Shown: one piece after another, positions 8,906 to 17,929 of the stretch
Layout of the letters: every line of letters begins with the position of its first letter
Position numbering within the stretch: position 1 is the stretch's first letter
From: Brachybacterium sp042666875
GTDB lineage: Bacteria; Actinomycetota; Actinomycetes; Actinomycetales; Dermabacteraceae
Assembly (NCBI RefSeq): GCF_042666875.1
Contig: NZ_JBHTCX010000010.1
Location: 163,605-227,604, forward strand
Length of the DNA stretch: 64,000 bases
Direction of reading: 5' to 3'
Program-made: the position numbers and the translations under genes
The notes under the pieces: generated by a model
Databases searched by the model: none
Told to the model about the DNA's origin: nothing
What the model saw: only the letters and a program-made list of their open reading frames with translations

Positions 8906-10399
8906 ATGCGACTGCGAACACGCCTTTGTGCATGTTCCGCTGCCCTCGCCATCGCGCTCCCCACCGCGACGCTCCCGGCCATGGCGGACGACGGCGATTC
9001 TGCCGAGAACCCTCTGCGAACGGTCGACATCGACGATCCGATCGCCCCTGGCTCGGAGACTGCCGATCCCGGCGACACCGAGCTCACGCCACCCGACACC
9101 GCCACGGACGACGCTGACCCGGTGCCGGACGAATCCGGTGACCAGCCGCCCGGTGATTCCGGGAACCAGACGCCCGGCGAGGAGGACTCCGTTCCGGACG
9201 GGGACTCGGGTCTCGTCGATGGCCTGTGCGAAGCCGCCGACGAGCTCGTGGACTGCGATGGCGATGGCAGCTCCGAGGATGCAGGCGACGGAAGCTCCGC
9301 CGACCAGGGCGACGCAACGGACGGCGACGGCACTGCCGACGGCGACGACTCGAACACTGACGGCACAGGCGGCGACACAGACCCCGCGACCGGCGCCGGC
9401 ACCACCGATGACGGCACCGCCGATGGTGGTGCCGACACCGACCAGAACACCCCCGGCGGCACCACCGATGACGGCACCGCCGACCAGAACAATCCCGATG
9501 GCACCGACGGTGACGGCACCGCCGACCCGGACGGCGACGCCGGCGGCGATAGCGACTCGAACACCGGCAATACCGACACCGGGGGCGGCGATAGTACGCC
9601 AGACGTCCCGGAACGGACCAGGACCAGCGCTTCGACAGGGACGGAGTCTCCGACCGCCGAGACGACGCCGATCGAGGAGCCGACGTCCGAGGAACCCTCG
9701 GGCGACGAGTCCGCGTCCGGGGAACCGAGCAGCGACGCACCGACATCCGGGGAACCGAGCAGCGGCACGCCGACCCCGGAGGAGTCTTCGAGCGTGACCC
9801 CGTCCCCCGAGCCCACGGACGAGACACCGTCGGAGCGCCCCGGCACGCCCGTGAAGACCCCGACCCCCTCCGAGAGCGAGGACGCCGAAAGCCCTTCGCC
9901 CGAGGACGAGACCCCGTCGGCCGAGGAGGAGAGTGCCGAGGACGCACAGGAGCGGACTCAGCCGGCCAGACCTGACGATGAGGAGCCGGTGGAGCCAGCT
10001 CCGGCCGTGCCCAGCGAGGAGCCATCCAGCTCCGACACCCAGGACACCAGGGAGACCACCGACACCACGGACACCGAATCCACCTCGTCGGGCACCACCG
10101 AGGTCGAAGACCCGTCGGAGGAACCGGAGACGTCCGAGGTGAATGGCGGCAACGGCGATCAGAGCCCTCCGCCACCACCCGAGCCGCAGCCGGCGTCGGC
10201 CGCGCAAGAGGGTGGGCCGGTCGTCCAGCTGCTCAACGCCATCTCCTCGAATGATGAGAACTCGGCGTTCGGCCGGATGCGGCAGGTGCTGATCATCGCA
10301 CTCGGCATCGGTTTCCTGACCACGGCCGGCTTCGTCGGCGCCACGTGGCAGAGCCGGCGCGCGGCCTCCGTCAGCGGAACCAAGCGCGCGGGACGCTGA
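8906..10399 (+). CDS. secreted acidic Thr/Ser/Asp-rich surface protein
   Basis: A 497-residue protein with a signal peptide (about 1-30, ending PAMA), then over 400 residues dominated by Asp, Gly, Thr, Glu, Ser and Pro, and a single C-terminal membrane helix (about 459-478) followed by an Arg/Lys tail. There is no LPXTG motif, so it is probably anchored by the helix. DxDGDG-like clusters (DCDGDGSSED, DPDGDAGGDSD) resemble calcium-binding loops. Two short blocks are duplicated: GTTDDGTAD with a 60-base period at 9398 and 9458, and SGEPSS near 9715-9770. AGGAGAGGGGG precedes the ATG and TAATAT (8826-8831) could be a -10. Long frames open on the other strand are by-products of its composition. 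The likely role is a cell-surface stalk or ion-binding layer; this is inference. Confidence 0.75.
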   Translation: MRLRTRLCACSAALAIALPTATLPAMADDGDSAENPLRTVDIDDPIAPGSETADPGDTELTPPDTATDDADPVPDESGDQPPGDSGNQTPGEEDSVPDGDSGLVDGLCEAADELVDCDGDGSSEDAGDGSSADQGDATDGDGTADGDDSNTDGTGGDTDPATGAGTTDDGTADGGADTDQNTPGGTTDDGTADQNNPDGTDGDGTADPDGDAGGDSDSNTGNTDTGGGDSTPDVPERTRTSASTGTESPTAETTPIEEPTSEEPSGDESASGEPSSDAPTSGEPSSGTPTPEESSSVTPSPEPTDETPSERPGTPVKTPTPSESEDAESPSPEDETPSAEEESAEDAQERTQPARPDDEEPVEPAPAVPSEEPSSSDTQDTRETTDTTDTESTSSGTTEVEDPSEEPETSEVNGGNGDQSPPPPPEPQPASAAQEGGPVVQLLNAISSNDENSAFGRMRQVLIIALGIGFLTTAGFVGATWQSRRAASVSGTKRAGR

Positions 10400-10459
10400 G
10401 ACCCTGGGGCGAACGCCTCGCCGGGGCAGCCGTTCCCTGCGTACCCCGGACCCGACGGC

Positions 10460-10978
10460 TCAGCGCTGGGCGAGAACCTCCCGTACGTGCGCGATGATCT
10501 CGGGCACGCTGCGTTCCATCTCCACGATCGTGCGGTCGAAGGCCGCCTGGCCCTCGTACCACGGGTCCGGGACGGGAATATCCGTCTCGAGCAGCTCGGG
10601 AGCCACCGACGGATCGAAGCGCCGCCACAGCACGATCTCCGGCGCCGCCCTGTCCTCGGGCAGCTGGTCCGCCATGCGGCGCAGCGCCTGCGCCTGCTCG
10701 GCCGTCATCGGCAGCACGACATCCCAGGCCATCATCTCGGTGAGATGGATGGTGCGCGCGGTGTGCTCGAAGGGACGGGTGTACCCGGCATGTTCGAGCG
10801 CCAGCTCGGTGCGGTCGTCCATCGGCATCCCCTCCGCCTCCCAACTGGTGCCGGCGGAGCCCACCTCGACGCTGTCCTCGAGCCCCTCGGCCCGGATCGC
10901 CTCCCGCAGCATCACGGCAGCGGCCGGGGATCGGCAGACATTGCCGGTGCACACGGTCAGGACTCGGAGGGACGTCAT
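10460..10978 (-). CDS. low molecular weight protein-tyrosine phosphatase
   Basis: A 172-residue cytoplasmic phosphatase. The catalytic P-loop CTGNVCRS lies at residues 10-17 with Cys10 as nucleophile, and the general-acid loop VPDPWY is near the C-terminus; both are diagnostic. Such enzymes dephosphorylate protein tyrosine or arginine and often control exopolysaccharide kinases. I use the ATG at 10978, where MTSLRV begins the first beta strand; an ATG at 10987 is in frame and also possible. Neither has a clear ribosome binding site. It converges with the surface-protein gene. Confidence 0.9.
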   Translation of the reverse strand: MTSLRVLTVCTGNVCRSPAAAVMLREAIRAEGLEDSVEVGSAGTSWEAEGMPMDDRTELALEHAGYTRPFEHTARTIHLTEMMAWDVVLPMTAEQAQALRRMADQLPEDRAAPEIVLWRRFDPSVAPELLETDIPVPDPWYEGQAAFDRTIVEMERSVPEIIAHVREVLAQR

Positions 10979-11149
10979 GAGCGCCATTGTGTCAACGATC
11001 AGCGGCTGTGAGCGCCGATTCGCCATGGCCTCTACAATGCTCGAGGGAGTGCTTGCGGTGCCACGGGCCCGCGCCGGCGTATTCGCCAGGGCATGATCAC
11101 CAGGGCACGATGGCCCGTGACGACGCAACGACGGCTCAGGAGGACAGCG

Positions 11150-11635
11150 ATGGCCGACATCATCCGCGCCCAAGACGACGACTGGCCGCTGGTGCGCGAG
11201 ATCCGGCTCCGGTCTCTCAGCACCGACCCGGCCGCCTTCGGCCAGAGCTGGGACACGGAGTCGACGTACGAGGACTCCGTGTGGGAGCAGCGCGTGCGCG
11301 ATGCGGCCTGGTTCCTCGCCGTCGAGGACGGGCAGCCGGTCGCTGTCGTGGCCGCGCGCCACGAGGAGGACTCCCCCGACAACGAGCGCGAGCTGCAGGC
11401 GATGTGGGTGACCCCCAACTCCCGCAAATCCGGCATCGCCCAGAATCTCGCCGAAGCCGTCTTCGACTGGGCCCGCCAGGACGGGGCGGACACGGTCACG
11501 CTGTACGTCGGCCCCGGCAACGAGGTCGCCCAGTCGCTGTACGAGAGCCTCGGCTTCGTCGACACCGGTGATCGGTGGGAGGTCGTCGAGGACGATCCCG
11601 ATGGTGCCTGGCTGAAGATGTCCCGCGCCCTCTGA
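11150..11635 (+). CDS. GNAT family N-acetyltransferase
   Basis: A 161-residue single-domain GNAT fold. The acetyl-CoA-binding motif is ELQAMWVTPNSRKSGIAQNL (about residues 82-101), and YVGPGNEVAQSLYESLGF is the conserved C-terminal motif. The substrate is unknown. AGGAGGA ends 5 nt before the ATG at 11150. The App1-like gene follows 6 bases after the stop, so this is the first gene of a three-gene cluster. Confidence 0.88.
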   Translation: MADIIRAQDDDWPLVREIRLRSLSTDPAAFGQSWDTESTYEDSVWEQRVRDAAWFLAVEDGQPVAVVAARHEEDSPDNERELQAMWVTPNSRKSGIAQNLAEAVFDWARQDGADTVTLYVGPGNEVAQSLYESLGFVDTGDRWEVVEDDPDGAWLKMSRAL

Positions 11636-11641
11636 GGCCCG

Positions 11642-12754
11642 GTGTCCCTCTCGCGGCGCGTGGTCTCCCGCGTTCCCTCCCCGCGCGCCGTGCTGCGCAC
11701 CGTCGGGGCGAGATCGGACCGGGGCCGCCCCCACTGGGCCGCCCGGCTCGAGGACGCCAAGAACGTCACGGTCGGCAGCGCCCTGCGTCGGCTCGGCTGG
11801 GATCTGCGACTGCAGCCCTTCCATGGATACGGAACCTCCGGCCGGGTGAGGGTGCTGGCCAAGGTCCTCTACGCCTCCCCCGGCACCCCGGCGGACTTCC
11901 ACGACCAACCTGTCCATGACATGCGGACCATGGCGGTGCGCGGTTGGCGCAACTTCGCCGGCCAGGTGGCGCCGAACCGCACCGTCCACGTCCTGATCGG
12001 TGACCGTCAGTTCCGCGTGCGGGCGGACCGCACCGGCATCGTCGACGCGGAGTTCGACGTCGCGCTGGAGCCGGGCACCCACCGCGCAGTGCTGTGGACG
12101 GTCCCGGGCAACGAGGTCACCGCCGACATCACCGTGTTCTCCCCGGAGGCGCGCGTGGGTCTGGTCAGCGACATCGATGACACCGTGATGGTGACCTGGC
12201 TGCCGCGGCCGCTGCTGGCGTTCTGGAATGCCTTCGTCGTCCACCAGTCCACACGGCAGGTCGTGCCGGGCATGCCGATGCTGTACCAGCGCATCGCCCG
12301 GCGCCATCCCTCCCTGCCGGTCGTCTACCTCTCCACCGGCGCCTGGAACGTGTTCCCCGTGCTCAAACGATTCCTGTACAAGAACGGCTACCCCGACGGG
12401 CCGCTGCTGCTGACCGATTGGGGCCCGACGAACACCGGCCTGTTCCGCTCCGGCCGCGATCACAAGGTCCAGGCCCTCGAGCGACTTGCCGAGTCCTTCC
12501 CGCACATGCGGTGGATCCTCGTCGGCGACGACGGCCAGCACGACCCGTCGATCTACGCCTCCTTCTCCGCCCGCCGCCCCGAGCTGGTGGAGGCGATCGC
12601 GATCCGCCGCCTGACCGAGTCCGAGCAGCTGCTGGCCCACGGAAGCCTGCGGCCGCTGGAGCAGTATCGCCACGCGGGTGAGGCGCCGCTGACGGTCCAG
12701 GCACCCGACGGGCACGGCCTGCTGGCCGAGCTGGACCGCCATGGAGTGCTCTGA
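11642..12754 (+). CDS. App1-like phosphatidate phosphatase domain protein (DUF2183)
   Basis: A 370-residue protein whose C-terminal two thirds match the App1/DUF2183 HAD-type phosphatase domain. The catalytic motif SDIDDTVM (Asp177 and Asp179) is intact, followed by VYLSTGAWN (second HAD motif) and WILVGDDGQHDPSIY (fourth motif). Yeast App1 is a Mg-dependent phosphatidate phosphatase; the bacterial substrate is not established. The N-terminal 110 residues form a beta-rich domain seen in bacterial homologues. The GTG start lies 6 bases after the upstream GNAT stop and the gene overlaps the next GNAT by one base, so the three are probably cotranscribed. Confidence 0.85.
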   Translation: MSLSRRVVSRVPSPRAVLRTVGARSDRGRPHWAARLEDAKNVTVGSALRRLGWDLRLQPFHGYGTSGRVRVLAKVLYASPGTPADFHDQPVHDMRTMAVRGWRNFAGQVAPNRTVHVLIGDRQFRVRADRTGIVDAEFDVALEPGTHRAVLWTVPGNEVTADITVFSPEARVGLVSDIDDTVMVTWLPRPLLAFWNAFVVHQSTRQVVPGMPMLYQRIARRHPSLPVVYLSTGAWNVFPVLKRFLYKNGYPDGPLLLTDWGPTNTGLFRSGRDHKVQALERLAESFPHMRWILVGDDGQHDPSIYASFSARRPELVEAIAIRRLTESEQLLAHGSLRPLEQYRHAGEAPLTVQAPDGHGLLAELDRHGVL

Positions 12755-13386
12755 TGAACGCTCAGCAATCTCGAACCCGCAACAGCGCCTGGCAGGGGCG
12801 GGCTGACGCGCCCCGAGCGCCGGGGCCGCAGGCAGGCACCGTTCCCGGTGCTGCCCTGGAGATCCGCGACGCCCGCACGGGCGATGTCCCGGCGATCGTG
12901 GACGTCGTCCAGGCGGCCTACCGAGGTGAGGGCGGTTGGACGACCGAGGCCCACCTCGTCCGCGGAGCGCGCGCAGACGAGGCCGAGGTGCGCACAATGC
13001 TGTCCGATCCCGCCGTGACCTTGCTGGTGGCCGAGGCCGACGGGCAGCTAGTGGGCTGCTGCTACACCCGCACGGAGAACGGATCAGCCACCGGCAGCGA
13101 ACAGCTCTCACGTGCTGAACTGGGCTTGTTCGCCGTCCACCCCTCCGCGCAGGGTCAGGGCCTCGGCGGCAGGCTCCTCGAGGCGCAGGCGGCGCTGCTC
13201 GCGAACGCGGGCGTGGCGGTCCTGGTGATCCAGGTGCTTCAGGAGCGCCCGGAGCTGCACGCCTGGTACGAGCGGCACGGATTCGTCCGCACCGGCACCG
13301 CCGTCCCCTTCCCCGGGGATCCGGACGACCTGGCGGTGCAGGACCTCGAGATGGACGTCATGGAGCGCCCGCTGCCGAAGCGCTGA
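12754..13386 (+). CDS. GNAT family N-acetyltransferase
   Basis: A 210-residue protein with a 35-residue flexible N-terminus and a GNAT domain. The acetyl-CoA loop is LGLFAVHPSAQGQGLGGRLL and the C-terminal motif is LHAWYERHGFVRTGTA. The ATG overlaps the upstream stop codon (TGATG), showing coupling to the App1-like gene. Substrate unknown. A strong hairpin terminator follows. Confidence 0.88.
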   Translation: MNAQQSRTRNSAWQGRADAPRAPGPQAGTVPGAALEIRDARTGDVPAIVDVVQAAYRGEGGWTTEAHLVRGARADEAEVRTMLSDPAVTLLVAEADGQLVGCCYTRTENGSATGSEQLSRAELGLFAVHPSAQGQGLGGRLLEAQAALLANAGVAVLVIQVLQERPELHAWYERHGFVRTGTAVPFPGDPDDLAVQDLEMDVMERPLPKR

Positions 13387-13430
13387 ACGACCTCGGCAGT
13401 CGCGAACCCGCGGGATCTCGAGGCGACGGA

Positions 13431-13471
13431 GAGCTTCGGCGGCCGCCTGAGTGAGCGGCCGCCGAAGGCTC
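13431..13471. terminator. bidirectional hairpin terminator
   Basis: A perfect 13-bp inverted repeat, CTTCGGCGGCCGC (13434-13446) with GCGGCCGCCGAAG (13455-13467), and an 8-nt loop. It extends by four more pairs (13431-13433 with 13469-13471) past a one-base bulge. It lies between the convergent GNAT and ppc genes and its right arm touches the ppc stop codon. Confidence 0.75.
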
Positions 13472-16304
13472 AGCCCGTGTTCTTCAGGCCGGCGGCCACA
13501 CCATTGATGGTGGTCAGCAGCGCCCGCTGCAGGTCCGGGTCGAGCTCCTCGCCGCGCGCGGTGACGGCCCGGGCCCGCTGGAGCATCGCGACCTGCATGT
13601 AGGAGATCGGGTCGAGGTAGCGGTCACGCACGGCGAGCGTGCGCTTGAGGACCGGCTGGTTGTCCAGCAGGCCCAGCACCCCGGTCAGCCGCTCGATCTC
13701 GGCGACCGACAGCTCGTACTCCTCGCGGATCCGATCGAACAGGTGCCACAGCCGCTCCGGCACCAGCGAATGCACGTAGTGGGCGGCGATCTGCATGTCC
13801 GTCTTCGCCAGCGTCATCTCCACGTTGCTGATCACGGTGCGGAAGAAGTGCCAGTTGCGCAGCATGTCGTGCAGGTCCGGCTCCAGGCCGGCCTCGCGCG
13901 CCGCCTTCAGACCGGAGCCGGCGCCGAACCAGCCCGGCACGATCTGGCGTGACTGCGTCCAGCCGAACACCCACGGAATCGCCCGCAGTCCATCCAGTCC
14001 CTTGTCGGAGGTGGCGCGCTTGGACGGCCGGGACCCGATGTTGAGTTCGCCCAGCTGCTCGACCGGTGTGGAGGTCACGAAGTACTCGGGCAGGTCCGGA
14101 TCATCCGCCAGAGTGCGATAGCGCGCATAGGCCGCGTCCGAGACGGTCTGCATGGTGTCGCCGAAGCGCTCCAGCTGCTCGGGAGTGGTGCGCGGCTCCG
14201 TGTGCAGCGCCGAGCCCTCCAGCACCGCGGCCAGTGACAGGTCCAGGTTCTCCCGGGCCAGCGTGGGCAGCGTGTACTTGTCGGAGATGACCTCGCCCTG
14301 CTCGGTGAACTTGATCTCGCCCTCGAGCACGCCGTACGGCTGGGCCAGGATCGCGTCGTACGTCGGGCCGCCGCCACGGCCGACGGAACCGCCGCGACCG
14401 TGGAACAGACGCAGGGTGACCCCGTGCCGGGCCGAGACGTCGCGCAGGCGGCGCTGGGCCTGGTGGATCTCCCACTGGCTGGTCATCACGCCGGAGTCCT
14501 TGTTGGAGTCCGAGTAGCCGAGCATGACCTCCTGGCGGTCCCCCCGCAGGCGCACGATCTCGCGGTAGGAGGGATCGCTGAGCAGCTCGTCGAGGATCTC
14601 GCCGGCGGCGCGGAGCTCGCCCACCTCCTCCAGCAGCGGCACGAAGCCGATGTCGGCGCGGTTCTCGTCCCCGCCAGGGATGCTGATCAGCCCGGCCTCG
14701 CGGGCCAGCAGTGCGACGGCCAGGATGTCGTCGGCCCCGTGGGTCATCGAGACGATGTAGGTCTCGATCACGGAGGTCCCGTACAGCCGGTGGGCACCGC
14801 GGATCTCGCGGAACACGTTGTAGGTGGTGCGCGTGGCGTCGTCGAGGATCGTCTCGTCCTCGGTGATCGCCGATCCCACCAGCGGTCGCCGGCTGGCGAG
14901 CTCCGCGGCGAGCACCGTGGTGCGCTCGGCACGGCTGAGCTCCGCATAGGGGCGGTCCAGCTCGCCGACGCGGTCGAACAGCCGGGCGAGGACCTCGTGG
15001 TGCTTCTCGGAGTGCTCGCGCACGTCCAGCGCCGCCAGGTTCAGGCCCGAGCCGGCTAGCACGTGCTGGGTGATGGCCAGGGCGCCGTCGGAGGCGCGCA
15101 CCCCACGGTGGCGGTGCAGGGCCTCGCGCAGGACGCGGAAGTCGGCCTGGAGATCCTCGCTGTCGCCGTAGTCCTTGCCGGGCACGTGCGGCGCCCCGGA
15201 GCGGATCCGCTCGCGGGTCGCGCGCAGCTTGGCCCGCATGGTGCCGAGCTTGAGCCGGTAGGGCTCCTCGTCGTACATCTCCTGCTGGATCTCGTCGACG
15301 TCGACATCGCCGCCGTGCGAGAGGTCCTCGGCCAGGCTCGCGCGCAGCTGCTCGTCCTCGCCCGTCAGGGCGCTGGAGACGGACAGATCGAGGATCAGAT
15401 CGGAGATGGCCTCGATGGCGATGTCGATCGCGGTCTCCGCCTGCAGCGCGAGGACCTCGCGGGTGACCTCGGCGGTGACGTACGGATTGCCGTCGCGATC
15501 GCCGCCGATCCAGGAGCCGAAGCGCAGGGGCACCTGACCGTCACGCAGCTCGGCGCCGTGGGCGCGCAGCTCGTCGCGGAGGTCATCGAGCATCTCCGGC
15601 ATCGTCTGGCGGTAGATCTGGCGCAGGTAATACAGGGCGTTGCGGGCCTCGTCCTGCGGGGTGGGCCGCTGGCGGCGCAGCTCGTCCGTCTGCCACAGCG
15701 ATTCGATCAGCTCGGCGAGATCCCGATCCTGGCGCCGGCGCTCGGGAGTGTCCTCCTCGGTCTCCTCCTCGAGGAGGTCGGAGATGCGGCGCAGCTTGGT
15801 CAGCACGGCGCGGCGGGAGGCCTCGGTGGGGTGCGCGGTGAAGACCAGGCGCACATCGAGGGAGTCGACCGCCTGCTGGAGACCGTCGGCCCCCAGCTCG
15901 TCGTGGACGGCGCGGACGGTGCGCGGGACCCAGGAGTCCGCGGCGGGGCGCTCCTGCAGGGCGCGGACCCGGTAGACCTGCTCGGCCGCGTTGGCGAGCA
16001 GGAAGTACTGCGTGAAGGCGCGGGTCAGAGCCGTGGCCTGCTCCAGGGGCAGCTCCGCCAGGCGCTTCTGGACGTCGCGGGCGTCGGCCTCGACGTCGGA
16101 GGCCTTGGCATCCTTGGTCAGCTTGCGCACCTGCTCGACGAGGTCCAGCAGCTCCTGTCCATGCTGGTCGGCGAGAGTGCGCCCCAGCAGCGTGGACAGA
16201 CGCCGCACGGTGGCGCGCAGCGGCGCATCGATATGCGGATCATCGCCGACGACGGGGAACTCGCTCGTCAACGTCGGGACGGCAATGGCGTCAGATTCGG
16301 GCAC
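13470..16304 (-). CDS. ppc: phosphoenolpyruvate carboxylase
   Basis: A full-length 944-residue PEP carboxylase, the anaplerotic enzyme that converts PEP and bicarbonate to oxaloacetate. Diagnostic segments are FTAHPTEASRR with catalytic His158, GGDRDGNP, VMLGYSDSNKDSG, FHGRGGSVGRGGGP and the C-terminal INGVAAGLKNTG. The start is a GTG preceded by AGGAGG 4 nt upstream. It is monocistronic, with the Ehu transport genes downstream on the same strand after about 130 bases. Confidence 0.97.
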   Translation of the reverse strand: MPESDAIAVPTLTSEFPVVGDDPHIDAPLRATVRRLSTLLGRTLADQHGQELLDLVEQVRKLTKDAKASDVEADARDVQKRLAELPLEQATALTRAFTQYFLLANAAEQVYRVRALQERPAADSWVPRTVRAVHDELGADGLQQAVDSLDVRLVFTAHPTEASRRAVLTKLRRISDLLEEETEEDTPERRRQDRDLAELIESLWQTDELRRQRPTPQDEARNALYYLRQIYRQTMPEMLDDLRDELRAHGAELRDGQVPLRFGSWIGGDRDGNPYVTAEVTREVLALQAETAIDIAIEAISDLILDLSVSSALTGEDEQLRASLAEDLSHGGDVDVDEIQQEMYDEEPYRLKLGTMRAKLRATRERIRSGAPHVPGKDYGDSEDLQADFRVLREALHRHRGVRASDGALAITQHVLAGSGLNLAALDVREHSEKHHEVLARLFDRVGELDRPYAELSRAERTTVLAAELASRRPLVGSAITEDETILDDATRTTYNVFREIRGAHRLYGTSVIETYIVSMTHGADDILAVALLAREAGLISIPGGDENRADIGFVPLLEEVGELRAAGEILDELLSDPSYREIVRLRGDRQEVMLGYSDSNKDSGVMTSQWEIHQAQRRLRDVSARHGVTLRLFHGRGGSVGRGGGPTYDAILAQPYGVLEGEIKFTEQGEVISDKYTLPTLARENLDLSLAAVLEGSALHTEPRTTPEQLERFGDTMQTVSDAAYARYRTLADDPDLPEYFVTSTPVEQLGELNIGSRPSKRATSDKGLDGLRAIPWVFGWTQSRQIVPGWFGAGSGLKAAREAGLEPDLHDMLRNWHFFRTVISNVEMTLAKTDMQIAAHYVHSLVPERLWHLFDRIREEYELSVAEIERLTGVLGLLDNQPVLKRTLAVRDRYLDPISYMQVAMLQRARAVTARGEELDPDLQRALLTTINGVAAGLKNTG

Positions 16305-16440
16305 GGGGCCTCCTGAGGTCGGCGGCGCGTGGGAACGGCCGCCGGCAGTTGGGGCGACCGCCTCGGCGCGGAACGAACGGGCACAGACTACCGCGAGCGT
16401 CCCAGCAGCACGGCACGGGCCGATCGGCGGACGGTGCGGG

Positions 16441-17295
16441 TCAGAGCACGGCGCGCAGGAAGTCCTGCGTACGCTGGTTCTCCGGCTCGCTGAAGATCTT
16501 CTCCGGGTGACCCTCCTCGACGACGGATCCCTGGTCGAACATCATCACGCGGTTGGAGACGTCCTTGGCGAACTGCATCTCGTGGGTCACGATCAGCATC
16601 GAGATGTCCGTCTCCGCGGCGATGTCCTTGAGCACCGCGAGCACGTCGCCGACCAGCTCCGGGTCCAGCGCGGAGGTCACCTCGTCCAGCAACAGGATCT
16701 CGGGATCCATGGCCAGCGCACGCGCGATCGCGACGCGCTGCTGCTGGCCACCGGAGAGCTGCGAGGGCCGGGCGTTCTTCTTGTCGGCCAGGCCGACCTT
16801 GTCCAGCAGCCCCTCCGCCTTCGAGGCGGCCTCGGCCTTCGACAGCCCCATCACGTGGATCGGGGCCTCCGTGATGTTCTCCAGCACCGTCATGTTGGGG
16901 AAGAGGTTGAAGTGCTGGAAGACCATGCCGATGTGCTGGGTGATGCGGCGCCGCTGACGGTCGGGGATCCGCACGCGCTTGCCGCCGGACTCCTCGTACT
17001 GCAGAGGCTGCCCGCCCACGTGGATGTAGCCGCCGCTGAGCTCCTCGAGCGTCATCACCAGACGCAGGATCGTCGTCTTGCCGGACCCCGAGGGCCCGAT
17101 CAGTGTGACGCGCTCGCCCTGCGAGACGGTGAAGTTCAGGTCGTCCAGCACGGTGTTGTCCCCGAACCGCTTGACCACGTCGCGGAACTCGATGTGCGGG
17201 GCGCCCGGAGCGGACCCCGCCGCCAGGGCGCCGTCGGGTACGCCCTGCTGGAGGCCGCCGCTGTGGGCGCCGGGGTGCTGGTTGTTCTCAGGCAA
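16441..17295 (-). CDS. ehuA: amino acid-type ABC transporter ATP-binding protein (EhuA-like)
   Basis: A 284-residue ABC ATPase with Walker A GPSGSGKT, signature LSGGQQQR, Walker B ILLLDEVTSALD and the switch His in VTHEM. Its polar amino acid class placement comes from VMTLE after Walker A, an insertion typical of EhuA between Walker A and the Q-loop, and GMVFQHFNLFPNMT. It energises import through the two permeases encoded upstream. Translation probably starts at TTG 17295, preceded by GGAG; the start overlaps the end of the permease gene by 8 bases. Assignment to ectoine uptake rests on the whole operon; another compatible solute or amino acid is possible. Confidence 0.8.
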   Translation of the reverse strand: MPENNQHPGAHSGGLQQGVPDGALAAGSAPGAPHIEFRDVVKRFGDNTVLDDLNFTVSQGERVTLIGPSGSGKTTILRLVMTLEELSGGYIHVGGQPLQYEESGGKRVRIPDRQRRRITQHIGMVFQHFNLFPNMTVLENITEAPIHVMGLSKAEAASKAEGLLDKVGLADKKNARPSQLSGGQQQRVAIARALAMDPEILLLDEVTSALDPELVGDVLAVLKDIAAETDISMLIVTHEMQFAKDVSNRVMMFDQGSVVEEGHPEKIFSEPENQRTQDFLRAVL

Positions 17296-17929
17296 GTTTC
17301 TTCTCCAGTCGTCGGATCAGGAGCGAGGTCGGGTAGCTCGCGGCCAGGAAGATCAGGGCCGCCAGCGTCAGCGGCTCCGTGTACCGGAAGTTGTTGCCGC
17401 CGTACTGCTGCGCCTCGCGCACCATCTCCCCGATGAAGATGACGGTCAGGAACGGCGTCTCCTTGAACATGGAGATCGCGTAGTTGCCCAGGGCCGGCAG
17501 CGTGTTGCGGATCGCCTGCGGAATGATCACCGCTCGCCAGGTGCGGGCGCGCGGCAGCGACAGCGCGGTCGCCGCCTCCCACTGGCCCTTGGCCACCGAG
17601 TCGATCCCCGCGCGGTACACCTCCGCCATGTAGGTCATGTAGTGGATGCCCAGCACGCAGATGCCGATGGTCAGTGTGTCGAAGTACTGCGACAGCACCA
17701 GGTTCGCGAAGACCAGCTGCACCACCAGCGGCGTCATCCGGATGAACTCGACCACGGCGACCACCGGGGCGCGCCCGATCGCCGGCAGGCTGCGGCGCAG
17801 GATAGCGACCACCAGGCCCAGCACCGCGGCGATGAGCGTGCCCAGCACAGTGGCCAGCAGGGTGATCTTGAAGCCGTCCAGCAGCGCAGGCAGGGATGCC
17901 CACGCGTGTCCCCAGTCCCAGAAGGTCAT
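17288..17929 (-). CDS. ehuD: amino acid-type ABC transporter permease (EhuD-like)
   Basis: A 213-residue permease with five predicted membrane helices and the cytoplasmic EAA loop (AKGQWEAATALSLPRARTWRAVIIPQA) that contacts the ATPase. FIRMTPLVVQL and ISMFKETPFL are typical of the EhuD branch of the polar amino acid family. Its ATG overlaps the upstream permease stop codon (ATGA) and GGGAGGGGG precedes it, so the pair is coupled. Confidence 0.78.
   Translation of the reverse strand: MTFWDWGHAWASLPALLDGFKITLLATVLGTLIAAVLGLVVAILRRSLPAIGRAPVVAVVEFIRMTPLVVQLVFANLVLSQYFDTLTIGICVLGIHYMTYMAEVYRAGIDSVAKGQWEAATALSLPRARTWRAVIIPQAIRNTLPALGNYAISMFKETPFLTVIFIGEMVREAQQYGGNNFRYTEPLTLAALIFLAASYPTSLLIRRLEKKLA

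Noticed and set aside
8738..10207. Several long minus-strand frames across the acidic surface-protein gene
   Set aside because: They mirror the low-complexity plus-strand gene. The plus strand has a ribosome binding site, signal peptide and C-terminal membrane helix; the minus frames have none of these.
10979..13111. Upstream extension of the tyrosine phosphatase frame to over 880 codons
   Set aside because: The extra part runs antisense to three clear genes, and the phosphatase starts at MTSLRV next to its P-loop.
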